Origin: Heterocephalus glaber
Lineage: Eukaryota > Chordata > Mammalia > Rodentia > Bathyergidae
Direction of reading: 5' to 3'
DNA: 64,000 nt
NCBI RefSeq assembly: GCF_000247695.1
Contig: NW_004624781.1
Location: forward strand, 13,601,925 to 13,665,924
Shown: in pieces, positions 23,278-35,870 of the stretch
How the letters are laid out: each line of letters opens with the position of its first letter
How positions within the stretch are numbered: position 1 is the first letter of the stretch
Program-made: the position numbers and the translations under genes
The notes under the pieces: generated by a model
Told to the model about the DNA's origin: nothing
Seen by the model: only the letters and a program-made list of their open reading frames with translations
Databases searched by the model: none

Positions 23278-25619
23278 GAAGACACTATGCCCAGACTGGG
23301 GGTGGGCTCTATGGGACATGTCACCCAGGAACCTTCTCTGGGAGAGAACAGGGAGGCTAAAGGAGAGGGGAGAAATAGGAGGAAGGGCAAGAGGAGTGGC
23401 CCCTTCCCCTCCCCCTGGGCCTCTACTGTGGGCAAAGCAAGTCCACCTCAAGCCCAGGCTTAGGAACAGGCCAACTCTGGGGCAAGGAGGGACCCTCTTT
23501 CTTTCTCCCTCTCCCTTGCCCTGTCTTCATCTTTTTAGAAAGGCAGGGGGAGCACGGGGGATACACATCTTATCATCATCTCTTCCGCCTGCCTGACTGA
23601 TGCTTTTTCAGAAAAAGCTGAGCCTTTCAGTCAACTGAATTAAAGGTGTGAGCAGGGCTCTGGGATGCACAGGGGCCGTGAGGAGCCGGAGAAGACATGG
23701 TCCTCTCCAGGTATGGCAAAGGCCACCACGTCACTGATCCTTCTCCTGTGCTGGGATAGACCGCAGCTCTTCTTGTCTACTGCAAACAGGGCCATGTGCT
23801 TGCATTTCTGCAAGAGCCGCTCTGCTGCCACATTTCATCTTACCAATCTAATTGTATTCTGATCTTCATCTGGATTTCTTGCTAAAATGGAAAAGCACAC
23901 ACACACACACACACACGCACGCACACACACACACCAAAAACTGTTTCACATCTCTTTTGGAAGGAAGTCGAGCTTTCCAGAATTTTGGCTGTCTTTAAAA
24001 GCACTCAAATTCAGTGCTCTAAGTGTCGCTGCCAACTCTCTTCTGTATGTAAAAAGAAAAGAAGCATAGAACTTGTTTCCTTGCTGCTAATGCTTTTCCT
24101 GTCCCTGGCAATGCCACTCTGACAGGAATCCAGGCCTGTGAGAGCAGCCTCCATGTTGAGGAGCCTGTGCCTCTGTGCTGTGCTTGGGAAGCTTCTGAAT
24201 TTCTTCCCGAAAAAGGAAAAGGCAAACCCTTCCCTTCTGTAGTTACCGCTCCTGCTTCTGAGGGCTGCTGCTGCCTGGCAAGAACTCACACGGGCTTAAC
24301 CTTCCAGGACAAAGTGCCGTGTGGCCCACCTGTCTGGAATTCAACCCACTGTTGTGGCCGCTCACAGGACCTGACAGTGCCGAGGGTTGTCAGACATTCT
24401 CGTGGCACAGCCTGGGCCCAAACCTTGCTGTCACACACTTGGTGCTGGAGAGGGGCCCACTGGAGGATCCGCTGGGCATTCATGCTCTCCAGGTGGACCT
24501 GGGTACAGTAGCAACTGAGGAGCAAGAGTATGCAACAGAAATTTTTCTGAGCTACAGTTTGCCTGGGGGGAATATTTCACATGAGGTTTACTCTGATATT
24601 ATCTACTATCTCATGACACACCTTGCATATAAAACCAGTTGAAGTGTTTTTTTTTTTAAATGCAATTGTTGCCAGAAAACATTTTGTTTCTACAGATAAA
24701 ACTCTGGTGTGAAAAGGAAAATTAAACTAATTCATCACATTTTCCACTAAGTCTTGGATGACAGACAGCTTAAGGTTAAATTCATTGTTCAAATGTTCTC
24801 ATCTGCTCAAATGAGGGGCCTGGGATCTATTTTTCTTTAACCATTTTTCTCCCCTTCCCCCTTTAAAACCAGGCTGTCTGTCTAACCATCTGTCTGTATT
24901 TCTACCCATGCATCCACACCTCCATCCATCCATGCATTTTTAGGGATGGTGCTGAGTTTTTAATCTGTATTAGGGCCCAAGTTCTTGACAGAAGCAGGTA
25001 TAAACTTAAAACCAATTCCTCAGGTTGTAGAAGAAATGGTCCTTTCAAAATGGCAGTAGCCTTTTCAGATTGTTACATTCACACATTTCAGACATTAAGT
25101 AGTAGAGCCAGAGGTTCCAGGCACACAGAGCAGGACTCATTTCCTTCCTCTTTAGTAGCACAGGGCTTTAGATGAGTGTGGAGCCCTGCAGCAGTGGGAG
25201 TGACTAGGATCAGGGAAGCTGTCCTGACCCTTCCCTGGGGCAGGGCCTTGCCAGTCTCCCTCTGCCTGTGTCCAGTCACATTCCTGGGCTGGCTCTTCTG
25301 CCTTTTGGCCAGTTCTGTGAGTTCTCTGGTACTTTGTCCACAGTCTCTTTCTGCCTCAGTTCATCAGATTGAGTTTCTAGGGCTTGCACCCGAGAACTCT
25401 GACTCATCTACTCAGCAAATTAATTAGCCAGTGATTCACTCACTCAACCAACATTTCCTGTGCAAACATCCTGTGAGGGGGGAAAGTATGTTTTGAAAAT
25501 AAATATTATTGATATAGGGCATGTAATACAGGAACCTTCAAATAATATAAGAGAAATATAACTCTCAACCTACTAGATGTCTGACATGCTGAGTTCATGT
25601 TTTCCAAAGTTGAATGAAT
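23278..25619. other. Intergenic, mostly unassigned
   Basis: Contains the CA microsatellite at 23,896-23,935 and a CTGT/CCAT-rich patch near 24,885-24,935. No gene supported. Confidence 0.5.
23896..23935. repeat. (CA)n microsatellite with CG interruptions
   Basis: About 20 dinucleotide units interrupted by two GCAC blocks. Confidence 0.9.
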
Positions 25620-26222
25620 TCTAGGAACCACAGAGGTTAAGAGTAGGAAAAATTTATTGAGAGAAAGATAGCTTCAGTGTAAGAGAGACAGAAGGGGGCC
25701 CGGGAAGTGGGTTGCCTGGGGACTCTGCTTTTCAAGGGAGTTTTATAGAACAAAGCCATGAGGTGAAGCAGGTATAAGGTGGGACAAAACCATGGTCAAC
25801 TAATAAGATTATAAGTGCAGTCACTTAGATATTACCGATCCAATGGAAAAATCACAAGGTGAGTATAAGGTGGGACAAAACTATGGTCAATCAGTAAGAT
25901 TACAGGTAATGTCGCTTAAGTAATGCTGATTAAATGGGGATCAAGTGGGGAAGCAAGTCCCATAGCAAGCATACATGGACCGAATTAAGATTTTCCCTGG
26001 AAGGAATGGGCTCAGAAGTTTCGGTCCTTCACCCAAGGTGACTGATGCGTATTTAGAATATCAATTACTGTGCATCCCTATGGGAAGTATGTAGGTGTAG
26101 TCAATTTCCTTTGTCTGGAAGCCTGACCTTTAATGAATGTGCCTCCAGCCACAGTTGTGATGTGTTCTTATCTTCTGCATTGACTTCTTCAAGGGCCCAG
26201 CCCTATCTGACTGCCGGTAACA
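25620..26222 (-). mobile_element. Solo LTR-like unit, class undetermined
   Basis: On the minus strand it starts TGTTACCGGCAGTC. A TATAAAA box (25747-25741) precedes AATAAA (25658-25653) by about 90 bases. U3 holds two diverged direct copies of a block of about 77 bases beginning at 25,772 and 25,863 (period 91). The lower end is approximate and I could not find a target duplication. No viral genes attached. Confidence 0.5.
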
Positions 26223-26687
26223 TTTTAAACTAAATTAGCTGTCTATAATATTATAATTTAGTGTTTGGTATTTGAAGTGGTATTTTATGATTATGATCCC
26301 CTTGTAAGCAGTGGAGTCAATTATTTCATCCCAAACACTCCAAGGTTTGGAGACCTGATAACTGGGAAAAAGATCATCTCTGCAGTGACCTACCCAGCTG
26401 GAATTGGGCGTTTGTCTGCCTGGGAAGAACCTGGTGGGGACCCAACAGCCTTTAACCCGTGGGAACAGCATAGGTCCAAGCATGATGAGCTCTGTGGGCC
26501 TTTCTGACCAGCCCCAGTGGATGACTTGGTTCGTGAGACAAAGGTAGAAGTTTCACTACTATCAGTCATATGCAATGCCCATCTTGAGCAAATGACTCTA
26601 CCTAAACCCTGAAGAAAGGGTGATTTTACAAATCACGTCCACTGAAACACAGGTTTTCTTCTTTTGGTACTTATTGCCAAGGTGAAC

Positions 26688-27164
26688 TGTCATGCCAGGC
26701 CTTAATGAGACCTTCACAAAGCAAATAGGCTGCTCTCAGCAAACAACTGGGTAATTTGCAGTAAAGAGAACAGAGAGTCGCAAGACAATCTTCCTGGCAC
26801 CGAGAAGTCCAGTGATTATCTGCACACCTACATGGACAGTCCTTGGACACTCAGTCATAAACACTTCACCCCAGATTTCTTAGCCCCTTCAATACCTATA
26901 TAAATGTAGTTTCCTTTCCTTGCTGCTGCTGATATTTATCTCTTGATGTCAGCCCATCCACACACGATGAAATCTTTCCCAGCTAGCTGCTGCTATTTCT
27001 CTCTCCCAATGTCAGCCCATCCACATATGGATGTAATAAACTTGGTTATTCCCAGCTGACTGCTGAAATCTATCCCCGATTTCAGTCTCTGTTCACTGGA
27101 ATAAATCTTTTTCTTTAAAAAGCCTGTCTCCTACCAAGTGGTTTCAAGTGTGCTGTTTATAACA
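26688..27164 (+). mobile_element. Solo LTR-like unit, class undetermined
   Basis: Starts TGTCATGCCAGGCC and ends GTTTATAACA. TATATAAA at 26,897 is followed by AATAAA at 27,035 and 27,100. The block with GTCAGCCCATCCACA occurs twice about 67 bases apart. Flanks (GAAC and GAAA) do not match well, so the exact ends are uncertain. Confidence 0.45.
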
Positions 27165-27579
27165 GAAACCTTTCTTTCCTTCCCAGGAAGAGAAAGAGAA
27201 AACGGTATCAACAGTTGGTCCAAGACAAAATCTCCACTCCCCAGCTCCATATGGGAGTCAGTGACTGACCAAACACACTCATGCAGGCATCCAAGTCGAG
27301 GCCACCCTGCCAACCCCAGGGCCGCTGCTCCTGGTGACAGTGGATGGAACCCCTCTTAGCTTTCTAAGCCTCTTGATAAGCACAAGAAGTGCCCCTCCCC
27401 GTATTCCGCATCATATTTGTAGATATTTGGGGGGGGGTTGGGAAGGTAGACAAGGGAAACAAGGAAGTGCCCACTGCAGAGGAGACTGAAGCCTCGTTTG
27501 GAGTCCCAGCTGTCGCTGGTAGGTGCAAGGTGGTGGGGGGGTAGGAGAAGGACACATTCTCAGATTCAGGCTGCATTTT

Positions 27580-27666
27580 CTTTTTCTTTTTTTGGTACTG
27601 GGGATCAAACTCAGGTCCTTCCACTGTGAGGCAGGCAGTGGAACCACTGAGCTAAATCTCCAGCCC
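27580..27666 (-). mobile_element. ID-type tRNA-derived SINE
   Basis: GGTACTGGGGATCAAACTC and CACTGAGCTAAATCTC are the reversed B and A boxes. Target duplication CAGGCTGCATTTT (27567-27579) and CAGGCTTCATTTT (27667-27679), one mismatch. Confidence 0.88.
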
Positions 27667-27679
27667 CAGGCTTCATTTT

Positions 27680-29192
27680 TAACCACGCACAAAGGAGCCC
27701 TGGAACATGGAGAGGCCACATCATCCCCATCTTCAAGGAAGGTGAGTTAGCTCATGCATTGATGATGACTCCATTCTCCAGCTCCCCCTGGGAAAGGTAA
27801 AGGTGGAGCTGGTCTGGGGACTCACATGCAACCAGCTCTTTCCCATAACCACTGTGTCCTGATTCTTCTTTTTCATAGTTCAGATGAAGTACTTGACAGG
27901 GGATATGGTTTCCAGGAGATGCCTTGCTCTCATTGCCAGAGAGGAAGATGTCTTCCTTGTAGCTTTAATTATTAGAACTGATTGGGTCCCCAGAAGAGAT
28001 TCTGATTGGCTTGAATTGAAACACGTGTCCATTACTGGGCCAATAAGTGCAGCTAGAATATACACACCTAGGAAAGAGGCATTCTGATTTGGATCACTTA
28101 CTCTTGTGTGGGAAGAGATTGGGGAAGAAATCATTCCCCCCCAAAATAGGGCATTACTCCCAGAAGAGATAAATATTTATTGAGCACCTACTATTTACCA
28201 AATAGCATATTTGGCTCTGTGAGAATTGTTTTAAGACTAGAAGCTCTTTGGGAATTTTCAGAAATCTTGCCAAAAATCAGATTCAACAGTGTGCGAAATT
28301 GTTTCACATCAGTCTTATTCCAATCACAAAGGGTTGAGCGATCTTAGCTGGCATCCTGGTTACATTGTGCTTTAAATAGAACAGAAACCAAATTAAAATA
28401 CTGTCTGTGATGGCAAGTGACTCAGAAGAGAGAGACCTTTTTCCCCAGAAGGAGGTTGGACTTCAGTGTTCTCAATAGTTAAGTAAATTGACAAAGAACT
28501 GCAAGATGATTTGATGTAGTGCGATATGGTAGATTTAGTGTCAGAAGACTTGGTGTCTAGTTTTGATTCTACTCATAAGAAACTGAATACCTCTGGGTGT
28601 CTTAGGTGGGGCCTTCCCTTCCCAAGAAGCAGACATTGAGATGGGGGCCAAGGTGCAGGAGGTTTAGTAAGTCAAGGCCTTGGGCTGTGCACCTGGAGGA
28701 AGGAAGCAGGACCAGGCATTGAGAAGCCAGGCTATGATACTGCCCCCATGAGGCCCAGCCAGCCCCAGAGGGAGTCCTGAGTTAGGACAAGAGGGCTGGA
28801 CTTTGGGTGCAGGCTGGGTTGTGGGGACTTGTAGTCGAAGCAGTTCTTTCCAGCACGCCTCACAAGCAGGATTGGGCTTTTCATCTTAAGTAAAATCTTG
28901 GCAGCACAGTCTAAAATCCACTATGCTGCTAGGTCCTCTCACTCACTGAGTCATTTGTACAAATGTAAAGTGAAGACATTGGCCCACATGATCCCTATAT
29001 TTATTTCCAACTGTAAATTGTCTACATTTTGCAACGATGACTGAAAATGCCTGGTGAGACATGAAAAAGAGTGAAGAAGATCTCTGAATGAGTTTGGAGT
29101 AACTCTCAGCAAATGTGGTTAAGTAAAAGAAGCAGCACACAAAAAAAGTGTAGTATAATAAATATCCTTTGCCCAGACAGAATGGAAAACTC
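27680..29192. other. Intergenic, mostly unassigned
   Basis: A weak MIR-like stretch lies around 28,500-28,600. Nothing else recognised. Confidence 0.5.
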
Positions 29193-29202
29193 TGTGTGTG
29201 TG

Positions 29203-29233
<31 letters not shown>
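29193..29233. repeat. (TG)n microsatellite
   Basis: About 20 TG units with one interruption (GAGTT). Confidence 0.9.
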
Positions 29234-29237
<4 letters not shown>

Positions 29238-29940
29238 GCAACATTAGAAAGATTATAAAACCTATAAGAGGTGGGGTGGGAGTGGAGTGAAATCATGTGG
29301 AGCAGAAGAATGTCCTACATATTTGTAAATTTAAATTAAATTAAAAATAATGCAAAGGAGTACCCTCAAAAATTAGCATATATTAAAAATATAACTATGT
29401 ATCATACTGATAAAATAACCACACAGAGAAAAGAATTGATTCAAGTAAATTGTGTTACTAAGACTCTGGTTAACCATCCCTTAATGGGATATATATTTGG
29501 AGAACAAAAATCTTCCAAAGGCATCTAAATATTTATGTTGAATACTTATTGATTTAGTAATGCTAATTTTATAATTTTGAAACTGTTATATTAATATGTA
29601 GGGTAAAATAAATAAGTAGATATTCCAACATTATTAAGAATCAGGACTTTAATATAAATAAAAATAGAAAATAAAATGTTAAAAAAAACACCTTTCATGT
29701 GGAATTTGGATACAAGAAGCCTAGAGTAAATGTAGTTCCTAGCTTTGCCTCCTGAAAGAATTAACAACTGACAACATCTTGTTGCACACTTGCTGGTTAG
29801 ATCTTGATGTAAATAACATTGTCCATTATAAAAAGGACTCCTAGACAATGTCACAATCCAAGACTTGGGGAAGGAAAACATAAAATGAATAGGAAATATT
29901 TCCTATTGTCAGAAAACCAGTAGCAACTTGGAAGTCAACA
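29234..29940. other. Intergenic AT-rich sequence, nothing recognised
   Basis: AT-rich, possibly degraded LINE, without a motif I can name. Confidence 0.4.
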
Positions 29941-31185
29941 CATTTGTATAAAGAAGACATAGGCTCCAACTCCAAGAGGCTCCCTCTAGCCAAATTTAGG
30001 ACCATTTGGACATGAAAAAGAATAGGGAAATCAATTGACTCTAACTAATTAATAACAAAGAAATTCATGGGGCTGCAGTTACATGAGGCAGAAGGTGAGG
30101 GAAGGAAGAAAGGACAGGGAGAACAGAGACATACAGTGGAAAACAGAAAAGAAAAAAGTTCTTTATAGAATAAAGTTGGCCAATAAAGACCGAAGGAAGA
30201 AAAGAATGAGGCCACTTTACTGTTCAACATGGTGAAGGGTTCAATAAGGATCTTCGTAGATATTAAAACAGTTGAGTGATAAGTTTTGAACAGTTTTTTC
30301 ACATAAAGTCAAAATACTATTCCACAAACACTGATGACAAAGAAGAAGAAATGTCTCTTTGTTTTGGAGATATCTGATCATTGGCACCTTAATCCTGGAC
30401 TTAAACATGGTATCACATATACTGGGACCTCCTGATTGTACATGGCTGCTAATGTGACACAACAAGAAGGTCAAAAGAGAGTTGTTTAATTTAAATGTGG
30501 CCAAGTGGCCAAATCTAACTTTCATTGAACAGAAAACAAAAGGATAGAGGCACAAGTTCAACAGCACAAAGAAACCATCAGCTTTTTTAGAATGTGTGTA
30601 CTATTCTACAGAATTACTGGACCCCTCGAGAAGTCAATGTCAACAGATTTTTTAAAAGAAAAAGGAGCACTGCTCACTATTTTAAAACAGTAAAGGCCAA
30701 AATAATTCAACTCATTAAGTGCAAGAATTTGGGACCATTGTGGAAATATGAATACAAATTGGACATTAGATCACATGGAAAAATTGTCATTTTCTTGGAT
30801 GTAATTACCACATTCTGGTTATGTAGAAGAATGTCCTTAATCTTAGGAAATGCATGAAGTATTTAATGATGAAATTTCATATGTGATACCAACTTACTTT
30901 GAGTGATAGGAGATGCATGAAGTATTTAATGATGAAATTTCGTATGTGATACCAACTTACTTTGAGTGATTTAACAACAATAATTTTGAATAACAAAATT
31001 TTGATATACAAAATTATGTATATATATTTCCTCCTGTGTTTCCTCAGTAGAAAGCAACAGAGAAACATAAAGCAAATAGGGTAAAACATTAACAATTGGT
31101 GCACCTAGGTAAAGGGTTTATTGTTAGTTAAATTCATTTATTTTTCTATAGACTTAACATTTTTTCAAAATAAAAAAATTGGAGA
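29941..31185 (+). mobile_element. Old L1M 3' region in sense orientation
   Basis: GGGACCATTGTGGAAATATG, CATTCTGGTTATGTAGAAG, CCAACTTACTTTGAGTG, AAAACATTAACAATTGGTGC and finally TTTCAAAATAAAAAAATTGG follow the 3' untranslated part of old mammalian L1 families. Left end is approximate. It carries a 63-bp tandem duplication at 30,850-30,970. Confidence 0.6.
30850..30970. repeat. 63-bp tandem duplication
   Basis: Two adjacent units start ATGCATGAAGTATTTAATGA at 30,850 and 30,913. They differ at one base (TTTCAT against TTTCGT) over 58 aligned bases. Confidence 0.95.
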
Positions 31186-33004
31186 AAATGCTGTACCATA
31201 TAACAGAGTCAGAAGAATCTTTGGATTTTTGTCTTCTAAATCTTCCATTTTATAAACTATAAAATTAAAACCCAAAAGGTTAAGGAGTTTTCCCAAGGCC
31301 ACAGAGTTAATAGGTCATAGAGTTCAGCCTCTGCTGCTATGGTTATTGTACTTTTTGGCATGTAAAATTCTTTTTCATCTCTTTTGGTGTCACACTGGCT
31401 TTTCCATATCAAGAGGCCTGGGAGAGGCCGGGCATACGGGGGCCCCGGTCATGTCCCTGCTTGTCTCCTCTAGACCATGATTTCCCTGCTCCTTTGACCT
31501 GAGCTTCTGGGTGCAGGAATCCTTGGGCTCTCACACTCCTGTGCTAGGTCCCCACCTCAAATCTCAGGGCTTCAGTGTGTCCCTGCTTCATTAACACTGC
31601 CACCCTCACTGCCCTGCCACGTCATTGTCATTCATGTTCCTTAATATTCTCTAGCTGATTTTAAAAAGGTTTCTTGGCATTACAGGAAGAAATTATAACC
31701 AAACTAAGTTAACACAACACTATCTTGGCCATGTTCATTGGAAGCCTGGGTTTTAAACCAGAGGCTATTTTCAGGACAGTAGCTTCCCCAATCACCCAAG
31801 GGGTGGACCCCCTACGTAGAAGGGTCTCCTTAAACACAGCAAACTATTAATTAAGTCACCTGCTGAGCTTGCGCAAGAGCATTTTGTGAGGGGATGAAAC
31901 AACAGGAGCAACAACCAAACCTGTTTCTCATCAGTCTTTTTTGTACCACGTGAGAAGAGACAGACGTGGAGATAATCAGCGGAAATCAACCACGAACCAA
32001 GGGGCTCAAGTCAACAAGCCAAGGGTCCTTCAGAAGTGTGGATCGCACCGTCTTACCTGCAGTCTCCAACTATGCTTCTCCCTTATTTTCATTCCATTTA
32101 ACATTCCATTTTCCTTTCCTATTCTGATATGCCTACCGTTTATTTTTCTTCTTTGACTAAAACAAAATGACTTTCCTTCTTCACATATATTGGAGAGTTT
32201 GGTATTAAAAAGAAGTCCCAGATACTCAGCCCCTTTCCTCTACCTATTTGCTGCTTACAGTGAACCTTTTTTCAATGAATATCTAATGAAGGTAGCTGTT
32301 AAATAAAAATGAATGTTATATATAAAATGGTGAAATGTTATTTTCTACCTTGTAAAGGGAAAAACATATCAGTGTGGAATGTATAATTTGTAGTCGAGCT
32401 GGAAGGCTACAGTCACTTAAATGGTGCCAGGCAGGGAGTAGGCACGAAGCCTAAAGTCATCCAGGAAAGTGGAGGATATTTTGGAGCTTGCAATAAGATA
32501 GTTCTCAGAAGTTTGGTGTCTTTGCTGAGTCAAGCTCTTAGGAAAACCAGCCTGTGGGTTTGTATTTTTGGCTCATTCCTTCCAAATGAGAGGTAAGATT
32601 TCTTCTCTTGAATTCATTGGACTAAGTCTTTTAATTCTAGTACGATGTGTGTCTCTTACATAAAGTTTTAAAGTTAGCTTTAAAAGCAAGTATAGCAAGC
32701 TGCTGGCCTAGATATTATTTAGCCCTTACAGTATTTTTTAAAATATGAAATTTTCACATACAAACGCTGATTCCAACTTCTCTTGGAAGACCCAGCAACA
32801 CTGGGCTTGAATTTCCTCCTGGCAAAGGCTGATTGCTTCCCATGGCTGTGAACTCTGGGCTACCACAATCCCTAGAGTTCCTGATATTGGTATATCCAGA
32901 CAGCCTATTTAAATGGCTGGCTCCTGGCAGCATGAGTTTGAAAGCTGTGTCATCCACTTTCAATTCATTTAAAAAACATGGTTTCTCTTGACATTGACAA
33001 GTAT
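31186..33004. other. Intergenic, mostly unassigned
   Basis: A MIR-like stretch (minus) lies around 31,240-31,330. No gene or other named element. Confidence 0.5.
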
Positions 33005-33215
33005 TTACTTCTACTCTAGCTCCATGTGCCTTCAGGACATCTTACATGGCCTTGGACATGACATGATTTTATTTAATCTTCCCAACAACTATTTGGGAAA
33101 ATATAATTATTGTAATCACTTTAAAGCTATGTTTCTGAATCTTGAAGAGGCTATGGATCTTGCCCAAGGCCACACAGCTAGAAGCAGGGCCAGGATTCAA
33201 ACCTAAAGCCCATTC
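33005..33215 (-). mobile_element. MIR SINE
   Basis: TTATTTAATCTTCCCAACAA, GGATCTTGCCCAAGGCCACA and CAGGGCCAGGATTCAAACC are the reversed MIR core. Confidence 0.75.
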
Positions 33216-33739
33216 TAACAGATAGCTGAGGCAAAAGAGAATGCAGAGCAGCAGCTGCAATAGCTGATTTCCTTGAAGAAAAAAAAAGTGATGTGATAGC
33301 ATTAAAAGGACGCTGGGCCCAAGATCCACGAACTAGGACTTGTGTTTCTGAGGCTTGGGAAATGCTTTTCCCTTTCTCAGCTTTGGTTTTGCAATCTCTA
33401 AAGTGGAGAGAGAGGAGTTCTCTGAAAGCCCCCGTCTCCCATGTTTGCTACCTAATCCCAGAAAGGACTTGTTCCTTTTCTTTTGCTCCCCCTGCTGGGC
33501 ATGGAGCAAGACAACATCTTTGCTTCGGAAACTATTTTGGATTTCATTCAATTATTTATCGAGGGCTTGGCCTATATAAGATGATGGTGGCTCCTGGTGA
33601 CCTGTGGAGGAGACCCAGACTGGCAATGATTATGAGTCATTTTTATGCTCACCATTGAGCAGATTAAACAAGTGAAGATCTCAAGATTCTATTGCAAACA
33701 AAGAAATCATATAACCAGAAATGTGATAATAATCATGGA

Positions 33740-33972
33740 AATCATGAGAGCTAATATTGATAATAACTGCCAATATACCAGGCACTATCTTAAGCAGGTA
33801 ATCTACTTCATTTTCATTTGATCCTTAAGGTAATCACATGAAAGTTGTTGTTTATTATCCTCACATTACACTGGGAGGGAGGTGAGAACCCAAATTCTTA
33901 TTTTCCAAATGAATTGAGGCCCAAAGTCACACAGAAGCTGACCAGTGGCAGAGCTAAGACTAGAAGCTGGCT
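33740..33972 (-). mobile_element. MIR SINE
   Basis: CCAGGCACTATCTTAAGCAG, TTATTATCCTCACATTACAC, ATTGAGGCCCAAAGTCACAC and CAGTGGCAGAGCTAAGACT follow the reversed MIR consensus. Confidence 0.75.
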
Positions 33973-35639
33973 CAGAAATCTTTTCCTTCAACCTTCCATT
34001 TAGTTTCTCCAATTTAAAATCTGACTGAGGAGACAGGATTAATATACCAATAAATAATTAGCAGAAGAAAGTATACATTTTAAGAGTTGAAAGGGCCTTA
34101 GAGACTCTCTGGTATAATTTCCCACCCAAGAAGAAGGCTCTTTGTATGCTTGGCAATTGTGTACTTAGCATTTGAGACCTACTTCTAATCTTAATTTTGC
34201 TCCCTGGAGCTAAATAGTATATATATATCTATGTCTTCTGTATACTCTCCTCCCTCCAAGAATTTCAGAATAGCTCTTATGAACCCATAAATTATCATAT
34301 CTGGGCTAAAGCCAAGAATTTGTCTATCTTTCATGTCATACATGGTCTTGAACAAGACTCATTATGGATTCGTTTGCCCCCTTGGATGAACTTCAAAGAT
34401 GGTTTTAAATTGGTGCCACTTCCAGGTATTTGCATCTCTGCATAGCCTGCCCCACCCCTCACTGAATTTTGGCCATTCTTTGATCTATACAGAATATGGC
34501 AAAGATGACTTTGAAAAAAAAAAAGAAGTCTGGTTAATGTCTCTGTGCTGATGGAAACCAGCCACCCAGTAAGAAATCTGGCTATCTGCTGGACAGAGAG
34601 CACCTGGGTGTGAGACCCACAGGAAAAGGAACTGAGGCATCACAGGTGTGAGCTAGGAAGCCTTCTGGATGCTCAGGTCCCCAGGTCCCCAGATGGCTCC
34701 AGACCTAGCTGCCAGCTCCCTGGGATGGCAAGTGATGCGCAGCAGGTAAACAGAAGAGCCACCCAGTTGAGCCCCATCAATGCACAGCGTTGCAAGAGAT
34801 GATAACAAATAGGTTTTTTTTTTAAAAGACAGTGTGTTTGGATAATTTGTGTATAGGAATAGATACTTTAAATAACCCTCTGGAGAATATTCCCAGAACC
34901 AAAAAGAATCTGTCTAATTCTGAAGATGGAAGGAACAGTGTCTCTGTTTATCTTGACACAACTACCATAGTCCTGGATTTAATTTACATTTAGCAGTCAT
35001 AACATTGTATCCAATGTGTAGTTAACTATAAATTCTAGCATGTGTCTGGGACTGCTGTCTAGCTGTCTCTCCTCAGTTTCTTCCTAAATGGTGATATGCA
35101 TAAATAAATGATTTAATGTTTTTCCTTGATAATACTCATCTTGTCTGTTGTGATTTCTTATTCTAGTTTGATAAGATTTGAACATTTCTATAAAATCCAA
35201 TAGTTTTGTTATCTAATATAATAATCATTCTTGTGTTCCTTTGCAGTTTGACAAACATGTCATAAATAGTTTACTCAAGCCACTGATAAAATTGTTGAAT
35301 AGAATCTGGCAAATTCCATCTTTTGTCAGGGCACTGGAGACTTCCTTCTGCAATAGCTTTTGACACATGATTTGGAAAACACTTGGGAAATGGTCATTCC
35401 AGCTACAAGTCTGTCTGATTTCTCCTCCACTGAGGTGCTGTTTCTCTTTTGGTCCCTGATGATATTGTGGAGAATTTGCTGAAGTCAGGCACGTTTGGAC
35501 TCTGGCTTTCCCTTGTATTTTCAGGGTAAAGCTCTCCAATAAAGTGGTTTAAATTTAGTCTGACACGACAGGCTGCTAATCAACTCATGTTGGTCCTTAA
35601 TGAATGCCACTTTACCTCCTACATGATCATGAATAATTT
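33973..35639. other. Intergenic, nothing recognised
   Basis: AT-rich, no feature I can support. Confidence 0.5.
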
Positions 35640-35870
35640 AAAGAACTCGAAGAGCACAATTTGAAGTCAAACAGACTTGGGCTGAAATTCTGGATCTTTT
35701 CTTTGTGAACTAAAGCAAATCACTCAACTTTCCTGACCCTCAGTTTCCTTATTTGTTAAATGAGAATAATGATACTTTCTTTATGGGTTGATGATTAAAA
35801 CAAGACAATGTACGGACTGGGCACCCAATACGTGCGGAGGTCTGGCATCGTTACTGTTGTTATTATGATA
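35640..35870 (+). mobile_element. MIR SINE
   Basis: AACAGACTTGGGCTGAAATT, AAATCACTCAACTTTCCTGA, CCTCAGTTTCCTTATTTGTT and GAGAATAATGATACTTTC match the MIR order. Well preserved. Confidence 0.8.

Noticed and set aside
30045..30567. Overlapping minus-strand open stretches of 85 and 108 codons
   Set aside because: They lie in old L1-derived AT-rich DNA and run opposite to the element; no conserved motif.
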